Of a stretch of DNA of 64,000 nucleotides, positions 55,586-64,000 are shown piece by piece (within the stretch, counting starts at the first letter, position 1; every line of letters begins with the position of its first letter). The translations under genes and the position numbers were made by a program. This DNA comes from Chelatococcus sambhunathii. Its GTDB lineage: Bacteria > Pseudomonadota > Alphaproteobacteria > Rhizobiales > Beijerinckiaceae. The notes below the pieces were generated by a model. The model did not search any database, was not told the DNA's origin, and saw only the letters and a program-made list of their open reading frames with translations. The stretch covers positions 1 through 64,000 of the forward strand of contig NZ_LIOL01000010.1 of the NCBI RefSeq assembly GCF_001418005.1, read 5' to 3'.

Positions 55586-57541
55586 TCACATCAGCGTCCT
55601 CGATCCGGCGCGCGGCGGCCCGCGCAGGATCTCGCCGCGCTCTGTCGAGAAGATCACCGTCTCGGTGAAATGGTTGAGCGTGACATATTCGGTAAAGAAA
55701 CGGTCGAGCACCGTGCCGAGCAGGAAGGCGCCGCTGCCTTCGAAGGCCTTCTCGTCGAGCGTGACCGTGATTTCGAGCCCGCGTGCGGCACCGGTGCCGG
55801 CGCGCGCGCGCAGCCGTCGCACAACCGGCCGGCTGGTCAGCGAACGGATGCCGCGCAGCCTGCGCTCGGTGGTGCTGTCGGAAAGATCCGCGAAGAGCGA
55901 CAGGATCTCGCGCAGTGCCTCCGCATTCTGGCCTGCGCCGTGGCGGACGAGACCAAGATGGTTGAGGCTGAGCATGTCGATAAGCCGCCAGGCGACCGTG
56001 CCGGTCGAGGCGTTCTCGCCGCGGCTCTGCCGGTAGGAAACGACGGGCTCACGCGGCGGCGTCGGTCCGGCGATGCAGAAGACGTCGAGTGCCACGTTGT
56101 CGATGAGCCGGAAGTCCGCCCCGCCTTCGCCGATGGGCAAATGCTCCGGCAGGTGGCGGTTGGAGCACAGGGCCCGCACGCTGAGCTCGGCGATGCTCTC
56201 CCCGTCGCCTGTTCCGGCCGGCTCGCCGAGCGTGATGAAGACGTCTGTGCCCGTGTAGTCGGATGGTGCGCCCCAGCGGCGCTCTTCGGCGGAGCGGCGA
56301 CGTGGCAGCCGGCGGATGGTGTAGAAGGGGCCGCCGGGATGGCTGGCCGCGGCGGCAGAATAGAGCGGCCGCACCGGCACCTTCTCGCGCCCGCCCGTGT
56401 AATGGGCATGCACCTCCAGGATGCGGTGCGGCTCATAGTCGAGGTTGCGGCTTCGGTCCGGCACGACGTGATATTCATGCTGGTTCGGCCGGACGGGAAT
56501 GCGCTCCGTCGTCTTCTCGAACAGGTTGATCGCCGGCACCGCATAGAGGGCGAACATGCCCGGCTCCACCGCCGCCGGAAGGCGCGTGTGCGCCTCGTCG
56601 AAGGCCAGGAGGAGGTCGAGCGACCTGGCCTTGACCTGCGGCAGCACCTCGGTGAGCCGCTTCACTCGGAAGCCGAGAAACTTGCGGGGGAAGAGGAAAT
56701 ATTCGCGCAGCAGCTCGAAGCCGCGGAAGATCCGCTTGTCCTGAGGCAGGAGCGCCTCGTCCTCGCCGAAGCCGACCGCCTCGAGGATGTCGGCCGGCAT
56801 CGGTATGACGATGGGGTCCCCATAGGTGTCGAGATAGCGGAAATAGACCCCGGTGCAGTGGCCGAAGATCTGCTCGTAGAGCGCGATCGCGTCCGCCTCC
56901 GCGCCGAGGATGTGGATGGGAAGATCCGTCGTGCGGCAGCCGGCGAACCAGCCCGTGGGCTCCTTGGCATCCTTGTCGGCCGGCTCGTCTTCGCGCCGCG
57001 CGGCAAGGCGGTGGGAGAGGGTGAGCCGCAGGCCTGCTGCCACGTCGGCCCCGCCGGCAGCGCCGAGCGCCTGAAGGCTCGCGGGATTGGCGATATATTC
57101 GGCCGCCGCCACGTCGAAGGGCCATAGCGTTACGTCGGCGGCGAGCCGGTAGCGGCAGGTCACGCGCCGGTCGCGCTCGCGGTAGGTTGCATCGAGATAG
57201 GCGCCGCGGCGGATGCGGCTGCCGTCACGCAGGCCCGGGTCGGAATAGGGCGGCACGATCTTCGCCAGCATCGCAGAGGGCGTCGGGGCAAGATAGTTCG
57301 GTACGAGCTGCTCGATGAGGTTGTTGGTGAACTCGGGAAACTCGTGCTTGAGTTTCAGCTGCACGCGGGCAGCAAGGAAGGCGGCGCCTTCGAGGAGCCC
57401 CGCGACCATCGGGTCCATGCGCTCGGCGACGAGCCCGCCGAGGCGTTCGGCGATGCCGGGATATTCCTCGGCGAATTCGCGCGCATGCTCGCTGAGCACC
57501 TGAAGCTCGCGATTGTAGAGCGCGAGAAACTCCCTGTTCAT
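55586..57541 (-). CDS. tssF: type VI secretion baseplate protein TssF
   Basis: 651 residues from the ATG at 57541 with GGAAAGGAA upstream. Starts MNREFLALYNRELQVLSEHA, then EFAEEYPGIAERLG and LAARVQLKLKHEFPEFT, the signature start of TssF (DUF879). Baseplate wedge subunit partnering with TssG. Confidence 0.95.
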   Translation of the reverse strand: MNREFLALYNRELQVLSEHAREFAEEYPGIAERLGGLVAERMDPMVAGLLEGAAFLAARVQLKLKHEFPEFTNNLIEQLVPNYLAPTPSAMLAKIVPPYSDPGLRDGSRIRRGAYLDATYRERDRRVTCRYRLAADVTLWPFDVAAAEYIANPASLQALGAAGGADVAAGLRLTLSHRLAARREDEPADKDAKEPTGWFAGCRTTDLPIHILGAEADAIALYEQIFGHCTGVYFRYLDTYGDPIVIPMPADILEAVGFGEDEALLPQDKRIFRGFELLREYFLFPRKFLGFRVKRLTEVLPQVKARSLDLLLAFDEAHTRLPAAVEPGMFALYAVPAINLFEKTTERIPVRPNQHEYHVVPDRSRNLDYEPHRILEVHAHYTGGREKVPVRPLYSAAAASHPGGPFYTIRRLPRRRSAEERRWGAPSDYTGTDVFITLGEPAGTGDGESIAELSVRALCSNRHLPEHLPIGEGGADFRLIDNVALDVFCIAGPTPPREPVVSYRQSRGENASTGTVAWRLIDMLSLNHLGLVRHGAGQNAEALREILSLFADLSDSTTERRLRGIRSLTSRPVVRRLRARAGTGAARGLEITVTLDEKAFEGSGAFLLGTVLDRFFTEYVTLNHFTETVIFSTERGEILRGPPRAGSRTLM

Positions 57542-57578
57542 CGGCAGTCCGTTCCTTTCCGGTCGCCCTGTCGCAACC

Positions 57579-58127
57579 TCAGCGGCGGGCGACGACCACC
57601 TTGCCGGTGTCGAGCTCGACGTCGGCGACGAATTCGACGGAAGCGGCCAGGGGCTCGCAACCGAGCGCGGCCGCGATGAGGAAGCGCACGCGCAGCGCCG
57701 CGGCATCGACGCTGTCGTCGCGTACGACCGTCAGGGAGTCGCGTGCAAGGCGAGGCTCGAAGCGGGCAAGCGTCTCGGCAATCTCGGCGCCGATGCTGCC
57801 GACGGAGAACTCGTCGATCGAGCGGCGCACGAGATCCGGCCGGCCGTAGTTGAGGATCGAGCAACGCACGTGCTCGGCGGCGTCGAGCGGCAGCGAGGAC
57901 GCGAGATTGACGGTGTTGAGAAGAATCTCGAGGTCGCGGATCACTTCCTGCCTGAGTTTCGGATCGGTGATAGCGAGGCGCGGGGCGCCGCGCCGCCCGG
58001 CGACGATGCGCTCACCCGCCTCGTCTCTCAAGTCGAGCTTCTTGCGCGCGTCGCGGGCCGCATGCGCCTCCCGGAATGCGTACATGAGCGGCGGGCGCAG
58101 CCTGTCCTTGCTCTTCGGGTTCACCAT
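57579..58127 (-). CDS. tssE: type VI secretion baseplate protein TssE (gp25-like)
   Basis: 182 residues. Gp25-like lysozyme-fold domain: LRQEVIRDLEILLNTVNLAS, then CSILNYGRPDL, whose N-x-G-x-P-D is typical of TssE, and the FEPRLARDSLTV strand. Initiates sheath assembly on the baseplate. It lies between hcp and tssF. Confidence 0.93.
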   Translation of the reverse strand: MVNPKSKDRLRPPLMYAFREAHAARDARKKLDLRDEAGERIVAGRRGAPRLAITDPKLRQEVIRDLEILLNTVNLASSLPLDAAEHVRCSILNYGRPDLVRRSIDEFSVGSIGAEIAETLARFEPRLARDSLTVVRDDSVDAAALRVRFLIAAALGCEPLAASVEFVADVELDTGKVVVARR

Positions 58128-58208
58128 GGAACCTCACGCATCCTGCCCGGTATCGTCGGAAAGGCGCGGGCGCCGCCATCAAGGCGGCGCTGCCGGCCAG
58201 CCGCCGCT

Positions 58209-58700
58209 CTAGGCCGAGATGTTCTTCTTCGCATCCCACTTGAACTCGACCGGGGCGCCGAGAGAGCCGTCGGCCTTCTGTTCCTTGTAGGTCATCTTAA
58301 CCTTGGCGAAGTTGAGCGCCAGCTGCTCCATGGGGATGCTCGACTCGGCGCCGTCGTGCCCGGCCGTGTTGATGGAGGAAATGATGATGTCCTCGAACTC
58401 GTAGACCAGGTACTCCTCCTGCTTGCCACCCGCCTTCCTCACGGTGAGCTTGCCCTTGGGGATGTGCTCGCCCTTGGCGCATTTGAGATAGAGCGTTGGG
58501 CTCGCCTTGTTCATCCTCATGGTGAAGACGATGTCCTGCAACTGCACCTTGCCGGCGCCGGCGCCGCCACCGTAATGGGCGGTGCCCGACTGGCTGGCGC
58601 CCCAGGAAAACGACAGAATGTCGATTTCCTCCTTATGCTTGTCGTCGTGCGATTCGCCCTTGATGCCGTCAAGCTTCAGAAAGTAGTCGACTGATGCCAT
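58209..58700 (-). CDS. hcp: type VI secretion tube protein Hcp
   Basis: 163 residues from the ATG at 58700. VDYFLKLDGIKGES at the start, DILSFSWGASQSG, and the Hcp-type loop and strand SPTLYLKCAKGEH complete the pattern; C-terminus ends FKWDAKKNISA. It forms hexameric rings that stack into the inner tube and is the main exported product. A hairpin separates it from tssC upstream, fitting separate control of its high output. Confidence 0.95.
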   Translation of the reverse strand: MASVDYFLKLDGIKGESHDDKHKEEIDILSFSWGASQSGTAHYGGGAGAGKVQLQDIVFTMRMNKASPTLYLKCAKGEHIPKGKLTVRKAGGKQEEYLVYEFEDIIISSINTAGHDGAESSIPMEQLALNFAKVKMTYKEQKADGSLGAPVEFKWDAKKNISA

Positions 58701-58798
58701 CGTAGGTCTCCAACGGTTATCTGCAGCCCGGCTCGACCCTAGACACTGAAGGCCCTCGCTCTCGCGTGCCGCCACTGCGGCATCGGGCGGACCTTGTG

Positions 58799-58820
58799 CG
58801 GCAGGGCCCCGGCCCTGCCG
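58799..58820 (-). promoter_or_regulatory. hairpin between tssC and hcp
   Basis: CGGCAGGGC (58799-58807) and GCCCTGCCG (58812-58820) around a 4-base loop, 9 bp perfect, with no T-tract on either side. It lies 18 bp after the tssC stop and about 100 bp before the hcp start. Likely an mRNA processing or stability element. Confidence 0.55.
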
Positions 58821-58837
58821 TCGTTGTCAGGCACCTT

Positions 58838-60349
58838 TCACTGATTAACAGGTGCCGGAAGGCGGGATACGAGACTCAGGCCGACATCCATGCCTTCGAG
58901 CTGGTAGTGGGGCCTGAGATAGAATTTCGCCGCGTAATAGCCCGGGTTTTCCTCGTTCTCGAAGATGTCGATGCGCGCGTCCGCGAGCGGTCGCCGCGCC
59001 TTCGTCTCTTCTGTCGAATTGAGGGGGTCGCCGTCCACATATTCGAAGATCCAGTCCTGCAGCCACTTCTTGAGCTGCTCCTTCTCCTTGGTGGATCCGA
59101 TCTTGTCGCGCACCATGCACTTCAGATAGTGCGCGAAGCGCGAGACGGCGAACATGTAGGGCAGGCGCGCGGAAAGGTTGTCGGATGCCGTCGCCTCGAC
59201 CCCGTTGGGCCCGAAATAGGTCTTGGGCTTGTAGAGCGACTGGGCGCCGATGAAGGCCGCCTTGTCAGTATTCTTGCGGTGGACCAGCGGGATGAGCCCG
59301 GCCTTGGCGAGTTCGGCCTCGCGCCGATCACTGATGGCGATCTCGGTGGGGCATTTGAGGTCGACGCCGCCGTCGTCCGTGGGGAACGTGTGGGTGGGCA
59401 GGTTGACGACCTCGCCGCCCGACTGCACGCCGCGGATGCGCGTGCACCAGCCATATTCCTTGTAGGCGCGGTTGATGTTGACCGCCATGGCATAGGCGGC
59501 GTTCATCCAGGCGTATTTCTCGCCCTTGTGCCCGTCCGTCTCCTCCTCGAAGGCGAATTCCTCGACCGGCTCGGACTTGGCGCCGTAGGGCAGGCGCGAC
59601 AGAACGCGCGGCAGGCAGAGCCCGACATAACGCGCATCGGGGGAATCGCGCAGCGATTTCCAGGCCGCATAGTCCGGCGTGTCGAAGATCTTGCCGAGGT
59701 CGCGCGGATTGGCGAGTTCCGTCCAGGCATCCATACCGAGCAGCGTCGGATCGGCCCCGGCGAAGAAGGGCGTATGGGCCGCGCCCGCGATCTTGCTGAG
59801 GTCGCGCAGCAATTGCACGTCGGTCGGCGTGTGGCTGAAGTGATAGTCGCCGATCAGGCAGCCGTAGGGCTCGCCGCCCAATTGACCGAACTCGTGCTCA
59901 TAGACCTTCTTGAACAGCGGGCTCTGGTCCCAGCGCGCGCCGGGAAAGAGGCGCAGGTTGCGGTAGATCTCGTTTTTCGAGATGTTCATCACCCGGATCT
60001 TGAGGGTCGCGTCCGTCTCGGAATTGAAGACGAGATAATGGAGGCCGCGCCAGGCGCTCTCGATCTGCTGGAACTCCGGCGCATGCAGGATCTCGTTCAT
60101 CTGCGCCGTCAGCTTCTCGTCGATGCGCGCGATCATGCTCTCGATGGTGTCGAGCACGTCCTCCTGGATCACGCTGGTGTCGGCGAGAGCCTGCTGCACC
60201 AGCGTCGCGACGGCATTCTCGACTTCCGTCGCCGCCCGCTCGGTGCGGGGCTTGAAGTTCTGCTTGAGGATTGAAGCGAATTCATCGGCATCGCGCGTCG
60301 TCACGACGGCTTCGTTCGCCTGCCGTTCGGGTCCAGCTGCTGTGGCCAT
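58838..60349 (-). CDS. tssC: type VI secretion sheath large subunit TssC (VipB)
   Basis: 503 residues. ESAWRGLHYLVFNSETDATLKIRVMNISKNE, cited by AWRGLHYLV and KIRVMNIS, plus FGQLGGEPYGCLIGDYHF and LPYMFAVSRFAHYLK are TssC signatures; the C-terminus ends YQLEGMDVGLSLVSRLP. With TssB it builds the contractile sheath. It lies 12 bp after tssB. Confidence 0.96.
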   Translation of the reverse strand: MATAAGPERQANEAVVTTRDADEFASILKQNFKPRTERAATEVENAVATLVQQALADTSVIQEDVLDTIESMIARIDEKLTAQMNEILHAPEFQQIESAWRGLHYLVFNSETDATLKIRVMNISKNEIYRNLRLFPGARWDQSPLFKKVYEHEFGQLGGEPYGCLIGDYHFSHTPTDVQLLRDLSKIAGAAHTPFFAGADPTLLGMDAWTELANPRDLGKIFDTPDYAAWKSLRDSPDARYVGLCLPRVLSRLPYGAKSEPVEEFAFEEETDGHKGEKYAWMNAAYAMAVNINRAYKEYGWCTRIRGVQSGGEVVNLPTHTFPTDDGGVDLKCPTEIAISDRREAELAKAGLIPLVHRKNTDKAAFIGAQSLYKPKTYFGPNGVEATASDNLSARLPYMFAVSRFAHYLKCMVRDKIGSTKEKEQLKKWLQDWIFEYVDGDPLNSTEETKARRPLADARIDIFENEENPGYYAAKFYLRPHYQLEGMDVGLSLVSRLPAPVNQ

Positions 60350-60361
60350 GGCACCCTCGCC

Positions 60362-60904
60362 TTACTCTTGCGCTTCGCTCTTGGCTGCCTCGCTCCCGCC
60401 CGGCGCGGAGGCGAGCCGCTCCTTGAGGGCGAGCATCAGCTGCGGATCGGCCAGAAGGGCCTTGATCTGGTCACTCGCCGCCGCCTTCCCGTCCATGTAG
60501 CGCAGGAGGTTGGCGAGTTGCTCGCGCGCCGCGAGGAGCCTTGCGAGCGCCGGCACCTGCCGCGCGATGGCGGCCGGACCGAAATCCTCCATCTTGCGGA
60601 AGCGCAGGGTGACGGAGAGCGCCTCGCCATCTTCAGTGCCGAGCCTGTTGGCGACCTTGAAGGACACGCCCGGCTCGATGGCCGCCATGCGCTGATCGAA
60701 GTTGTCCATGTCGAAGTCGAGGAAGTTCCGGTCCGCGATGTCGGGCTTTTCCATGCCGGCGTCGTTGCCGGACAGGTCTGCCATCACGCCCATGACGAAG
60801 GGCAGCTCGATCTGCCGCTCGGCGTCGTAGGGATCCTCGTAAGAAATGTGCACGCGTGGCGCGCGGTTGCGACGGATGAACTTCTGTCCGGAGTCTGCAG
60901 CCAT
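60362..60904 (-). CDS. tssB: type VI secretion sheath small subunit TssB (VipA)
   Basis: 180 residues from the ATG at 60904. RNRAPRVHISYEDPYDAE, ELPFVMGVMADLSG and FLDFDMDNFDQRMAAI match TssB; the C-terminal helix RQVPALARLLAAREQLANLL is the part ClpV-type recycling depends on. First gene after tssA; 110 bp separate them. Confidence 0.95.
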   Translation of the reverse strand: MAADSGQKFIRRNRAPRVHISYEDPYDAERQIELPFVMGVMADLSGNDAGMEKPDIADRNFLDFDMDNFDQRMAAIEPGVSFKVANRLGTEDGEALSVTLRFRKMEDFGPAAIARQVPALARLLAAREQLANLLRYMDGKAAASDQIKALLADPQLMLALKERLASAPGGSEAAKSEAQE

Positions 60905-61014
60905 CGGATATCCCCTTCTGCGCGTCAGCGCGTCCGTCAGGGCGCAATTACTCGGATTGCCCACGGGCAACTCGACGAGCCAAGAAGAGCAACGTCGTTT
61001 TCGCAAGCACGGCG

Positions 61015-62448
61015 TCAGTCTTCGGCATCGGATGACCTTAGCTGATCCGATAATACATCTTTTAGCAGACCGAGGAAATCGCGCTGTGCGAGCCCGCACG
61101 CGCGCTCGGTCAGGAGCGGAATGGGGCTCGAGGGTTCCGCAGCGCGGTAATATGTGCCGACCGCTTCGATGAGCGTGAGCGCCTCGCGCCGGCTCGTCGC
61201 CGCCAGCTGCGGCCGCGGCCCGCCGGCGTCGTTCGCGGACGGCGCCGTTCCCGGAACAGTCGCGGCTTGTCCCCTGCCCGGATCTTCGTCGCCGTCCTCG
61301 CCGCCCATCGCCAGAGAAGCGGCCTCGTCCTCCAGGGGACCGCCGTCGTCCGGCAGGAGGCCGGCCAGGCGCTCCAGCGGCAGTTCCAGGACTTGGCGGC
61401 TGCCGATTTGGAAAGCGGCCCGATCGGCGAACTCCGGCATCAGGATGCGAACCACGTCGGCGAAGGATTTGCCGATCAGCTCTCGCGCAAGGCCGACAAG
61501 GAGGATGGCCGGGTTCGACGGTTCCGCGCGGCGGAAATAGGCTGCTGCTGCGGCGAGCGCGGCGGAGGCTTCGTGCGGCGCGGCGATGACCGCAGTTGCC
61601 GGACCGGGGCCGGCGAGTGGCCGCGGCGCCTCGCTCGGCGAGTTATCCTGCGCCTTGGTGGGCGGAGCGGACCCGGCACCGGGATCCCGCCGGGCAACGG
61701 CCTCGTCGAGAAGCTTGAACATGGCGTCCGCCAGGGGTGACAGCCGCTCGAAGCTCACCGCCTCCGCGGCGCCGACATTCTCCAGCGTCACGAGGCGGAT
61801 GCCCGCGAGTGCCGAACGCAGGACGGCGAGGGCATCGCGCGTCGAGACGAGGTCCGTCAGAGGCGTCTCGGTGAAGGCGGCCTCGATTGCGGCGACACCG
61901 GGAGCGTCCTCGCCGTCCCGCGGTTCGGCGACGCCGCTTGCCACGAGGTGGCCGCGATAGCTGATCGCGCCGAAGCGGCGGCTGTGGGCGATTGGCACAT
62001 GCTGAAGCGGCATGACCACCGTCGGCATGTCGTCGAGGGTTTGCAGCGCCGCGCAGCGCAGCGTGAAGTCGCCATCCTCACCGGCGGGATGCACCTCGCC
62101 CCAGCGCTCCGTTAGCAATGAGGCGATTCCGGCGAGGCAGGCAGCAAACTGGTCGAGATCGCGGTTGAGGATGAGGAGCTTGGCCAGCAGCACCAGGAGG
62201 CGCAGGTCGCGCGTGCCGGCGAGCAGGCCGGCGAGAGCCGAAATCTCCGCCGGGATGTCGATGCTCCCCCTGTCGAAGGGTACGAGCCGGCCCTCGGCGT
62301 CGTGGCTGAGGAAGGAGGCCGGCAGCAGGCCCTCGAGGCGGGCGACGAAGTTCATGTAGTTGGCATCGCCCGCGAGCTCGAGGTCAGGCCCGCAGGGCGC
62401 ATCCTGCGAGACGGGGGCGGTGAGGGTGGAAAAGTCGATCTCCGGCAT
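61015..62448 (-). CDS. tssA: type VI secretion protein TssA (ImpA domain)
   Basis: About 477 residues from the ATG at 62448 (MPEIDFSTLTAPVSQDAPCG, the usual TssA start). A TTG at 62580 would add 44 residues and bring the start within 5 bp of the ompA-like stop. ImpA_N domain at about 1-140 with CGPDLELAGDANYMNFV and ERWGEVHPAGEDGDF. An Ala-rich linker follows, then a helical C-terminus with YFRRAEPSNPAILLV and a second similar YYRAAEPSSPIPLL near the end, so the C-terminal module looks duplicated. TssA caps the growing sheath. Confidence 0.9.
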   Translation of the reverse strand: MPEIDFSTLTAPVSQDAPCGPDLELAGDANYMNFVARLEGLLPASFLSHDAEGRLVPFDRGSIDIPAEISALAGLLAGTRDLRLLVLLAKLLILNRDLDQFAACLAGIASLLTERWGEVHPAGEDGDFTLRCAALQTLDDMPTVVMPLQHVPIAHSRRFGAISYRGHLVASGVAEPRDGEDAPGVAAIEAAFTETPLTDLVSTRDALAVLRSALAGIRLVTLENVGAAEAVSFERLSPLADAMFKLLDEAVARRDPGAGSAPPTKAQDNSPSEAPRPLAGPGPATAVIAAPHEASAALAAAAAYFRRAEPSNPAILLVGLARELIGKSFADVVRILMPEFADRAAFQIGSRQVLELPLERLAGLLPDDGGPLEDEAASLAMGGEDGDEDPGRGQAATVPGTAPSANDAGGPRPQLAATSRREALTLIEAVGTYYRAAEPSSPIPLLTERACGLAQRDFLGLLKDVLSDQLRSSDAED

Positions 62449-62585
62449 CGGCGGGCGAAGTTCCTTGCGAGGGGCCACCGAAATGCCGGAGATCGCGGCT
62501 GCAGCTCTTGCCGAGCGGAGAGCGTCTTCGCCGAAACGGACCTTCGGTTCTTCGCCGGCCGGCGTCCATTTCGGCGGCAAATGCT

Positions 62586-63116
62586 CTAGCGGATCTCCAG
62601 GCGCGTCTCGACGCGCCGGTTGGCGGCATCATAGGGGTTGGCCGTGCGCGGCCGTGTCTTGCCATAGCCTCTCGCCGTCAGCCGCGAGACGTCGATGCCC
62701 TTCTCGGTGAGATAGCGCACCACGGAACTCGCCCGGCGCTCCGACAGGCCGAGATTGTAGGCCTCGCTGCCGGTCGCGTCCGTATGCCCCTCAACGAGGA
62801 AGGTGGCGGTGGCGAGCCTTTGGTCGTTGAGCGCCTTGGCGAACTCGTCGAGGTTGCGACGCGCCTCGCGCGTCAGCACGTCGGAGTTGTAGTCGAAGGT
62901 CACGACGAGATCGAAGGGCTCTACCACCGGCTTGGCCGGGGCGGGCTTGCACTCGGCCTCGGTGCCGATGCACAGCCCGCGGGTCGCGCCGAGCTCCGGT
63001 TGCGGCGCGAAGTGCCGGATGATGTCGTTGGCATTGTAGGCTGTCTGCGCCGTTGCCGTTTGACAGAGGGGAACAAGCAACGCAAGCGCGAATACTGTAG
63101 GGACCTTGCTGCGCAT
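62586..63116 (-). CDS. OmpA-family peptidoglycan-binding protein
   Basis: 176 residues with a signal peptide cut near TATA-QT (residue 23). OmpA_C domain at about 65-176: TFLVEGHTDATGSEAYNLGLSERRASSV (cited by its GHTDATGS and LSERRA motifs), then GYGKTRP and NRRVETRLEIR, with the Asp and Arg that bind diaminopimelate. Such proteins anchor T6SS membrane complexes to the wall (TagL-like role) or span the periplasm. Divergent from vgrG with a 97-bp gap. Confidence 0.9.
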   Translation of the reverse strand: MRSKVPTVFALALLVPLCQTATAQTAYNANDIIRHFAPQPELGATRGLCIGTEAECKPAPAKPVVEPFDLVVTFDYNSDVLTREARRNLDEFAKALNDQRLATATFLVEGHTDATGSEAYNLGLSERRASSVVRYLTEKGIDVSRLTARGYGKTRPRTANPYDAANRRVETRLEIR

Positions 63117-63213
63117 GGGAGCACACCCGGTCTTTGACTGCTCGACGATGCTCCCATTTTCCTATATTGTCAAGTTCCGTACGTGCGCCACAACACGCGT
63201 CGAAGGCTGATCC

Positions 63214-64000
63214 ATGAGCACCGATCTCAGTCAGGCACGGCGTATTGCTTCCTTCAAGACACCACTAGGCGACGATGCATTCGTCTTAACTCGCTTCGAT
63301 GCTCGTGAGGGGCTGAGTGAACTATTCGAATACAGGATAGATGCTCTGAGTAAGCAGCGAAGCGCCAATCTCGAGCCATTCCTGGGCGAGAAGTGCTCCG
63401 TCAGCTTCCGGTTGCGCGACGGCAGCGAGCGGCATTTCAACGGCATTGCAGCCGAATGCCAACGTCTCGACGTGCGCGAGCACGAACAGGTCTACCGTTT
63501 TGTGCTCAGGCCCTGGTTGTGGCTTCTGTCTCAGAAGGCGACTTGCCGGATCTTCCACAACAAGCGTGCACCCGAGATCATTTGTGACGTTCTCGACAAG
63601 GAAAGGGGCGCCCGCTACGAGTTGCGTCTGTCGGACGATTACCAGTTGATGGATTATTGCGTCCAGTATCGGGAGAGCGACCTCGACTTCGTGCAACGCC
63701 TCATGGAGGAGCACGGGATTTACTATTACTTCAAGCATACGGCCGACGGGCACACGCTGGTGCTGGCGGATTCCCGATCGGCGCACGAGGAACTGCGCCC
63801 CTCGGCGGCGCGCGGCGGGGCGCCGGCTGACGGTGCCTTTCCCTTCCTGCCGCGCGGGATGCATGATCAGCGTCAGTGCGAGCACCTCACGCATTGGCTC
63901 AGCGAGCGGCGTCTGCGAACCGGGCGCGTCGAGCTCAACGACTACGACTACACGAAGTCTGGCGCCGACCTGAAGCGTTCCAGGGAGGAGGGAGCCGCCC
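63214..64000 (+). CDS. vgrG: type VI secretion spike protein VgrG, partial
   Basis: 262 codons from the ATG at 63214 to the window edge. N-terminal gp27-like domain: RIASFKTPLGDDAFVLTRFD, ELFEYRIDALS, RPWLWLLSQKATCRIF and YCVQYRESDLDFVQRLMEEHGIYYYF (cited by its QYRESDLDF and GIYYYF motifs). It forms the puncturing tip above Hcp. The first 60 codons use many AT-ending codons (CTA, TTA, ATA, ACT, GCA) unlike the genes around it, a possible sign of separate origin. Any effector extension is beyond the window. Confidence 0.93.
   Translation, partial: MSTDLSQARRIASFKTPLGDDAFVLTRFDAREGLSELFEYRIDALSKQRSANLEPFLGEKCSVSFRLRDGSERHFNGIAAECQRLDVREHEQVYRFVLRPWLWLLSQKATCRIFHNKRAPEIICDVLDKERGARYELRLSDDYQLMDYCVQYRESDLDFVQRLMEEHGIYYYFKHTADGHTLVLADSRSAHEELRPSAARGGAPADGAFPFLPRGMHDQRQCEHLTHWLSERRLRTGRVELNDYDYTKSGADLKRSREEGAA

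Overview
The window comes from a GC-rich alphaproteobacterial chromosome, most likely Hyphomicrobiales (Rhizobiales). This rests on codon use, on several transporter and catabolic operons with translationally coupled ATGA junctions, on fused LivM-LivG and fused E1 alpha-beta genes, and on a dispersed nested-palindrome repeat near 49.7 kb of a kind common in this order. It is not a taxonomic assignment. No rRNA, tRNA, CRISPR array or complete insertion sequence was recognised.

Layout. 1-2.8 kb: small accessory genes of phage or island type (an SRAP-domain protein cut by the window edge, a DUF1902-like protein, and a coupled set ending in a thermonuclease-like protein). 2.8-3.35 kb: gene-poor junction. 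3.3-13.7 kb: a peptide uptake and cleavage locus. It has a SIS-domain RpiR regulator, a fused two-ATPase ABC protein, a binding protein, two permeases, a DmpA-type aminopeptidase, an M55 D-aminopeptidase and a D-amino-acid transaminase, with an isoaspartyl peptidase facing them. 13.9-22.4 kb: surface polysaccharide genes (rfbBCDA for dTDP-rhamnose, two family 2 glycosyltransferases, a Wzm/Wzt exporter). 22.4-22.7 kb: remnants of two genes. 22.7-32.3 kb: copper and respiration (Cu(+)-type P-ATPase, an aa3-type oxidase with subunits I and III fused, CtaG, a CopD-like protein, Cu,Zn superoxide dismutase) with a phosphopantetheinyl transferase in between. 32.6-46.3 kb: a catabolic island with a GntR regulator, two SDRs and a quinone-oxidoreductase-like MDR on one strand. 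On the other strand are a complete branched-chain-type ABC importer, a shikimate-dehydrogenase-like enzyme, an SDR, a fused TPP-dependent E1 and a GMC oxidoreductase. 46.3-46.7 kb: a broken deaminase gene. 46.7-51.4 kb: two secreted caspase-like proteins with a Gly-rich lipoprotein. 51.8-64 kb: a type VI secretion cluster (tssH-G-F-E, hcp, tssC-B-A, an OmpA-like protein, and the start of vgrG).

How the parts work together. The first ABC locus appears built to import short peptides and split those carrying D-, beta- or isoaspartyl linkages, then transaminate the freed D-amino acids. The second is a substrate-specific import and oxidation route whose substrate cannot be read from sequence. The T6SS genes seen here cover sheath, tube, baseplate and recycling ATPase. 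The membrane complex (TssJ, TssK, TssL, TssM) is not in the window and may lie beyond the right edge. The features most worth a second look are the oxidase lacking the K-channel lysine, the E1 fusion with no E2 partner, the caspase-like pair beside the T6SS, a possible small RNA ended by a strong terminator at 51.75 kb, and three gene fragments marking old deletions.
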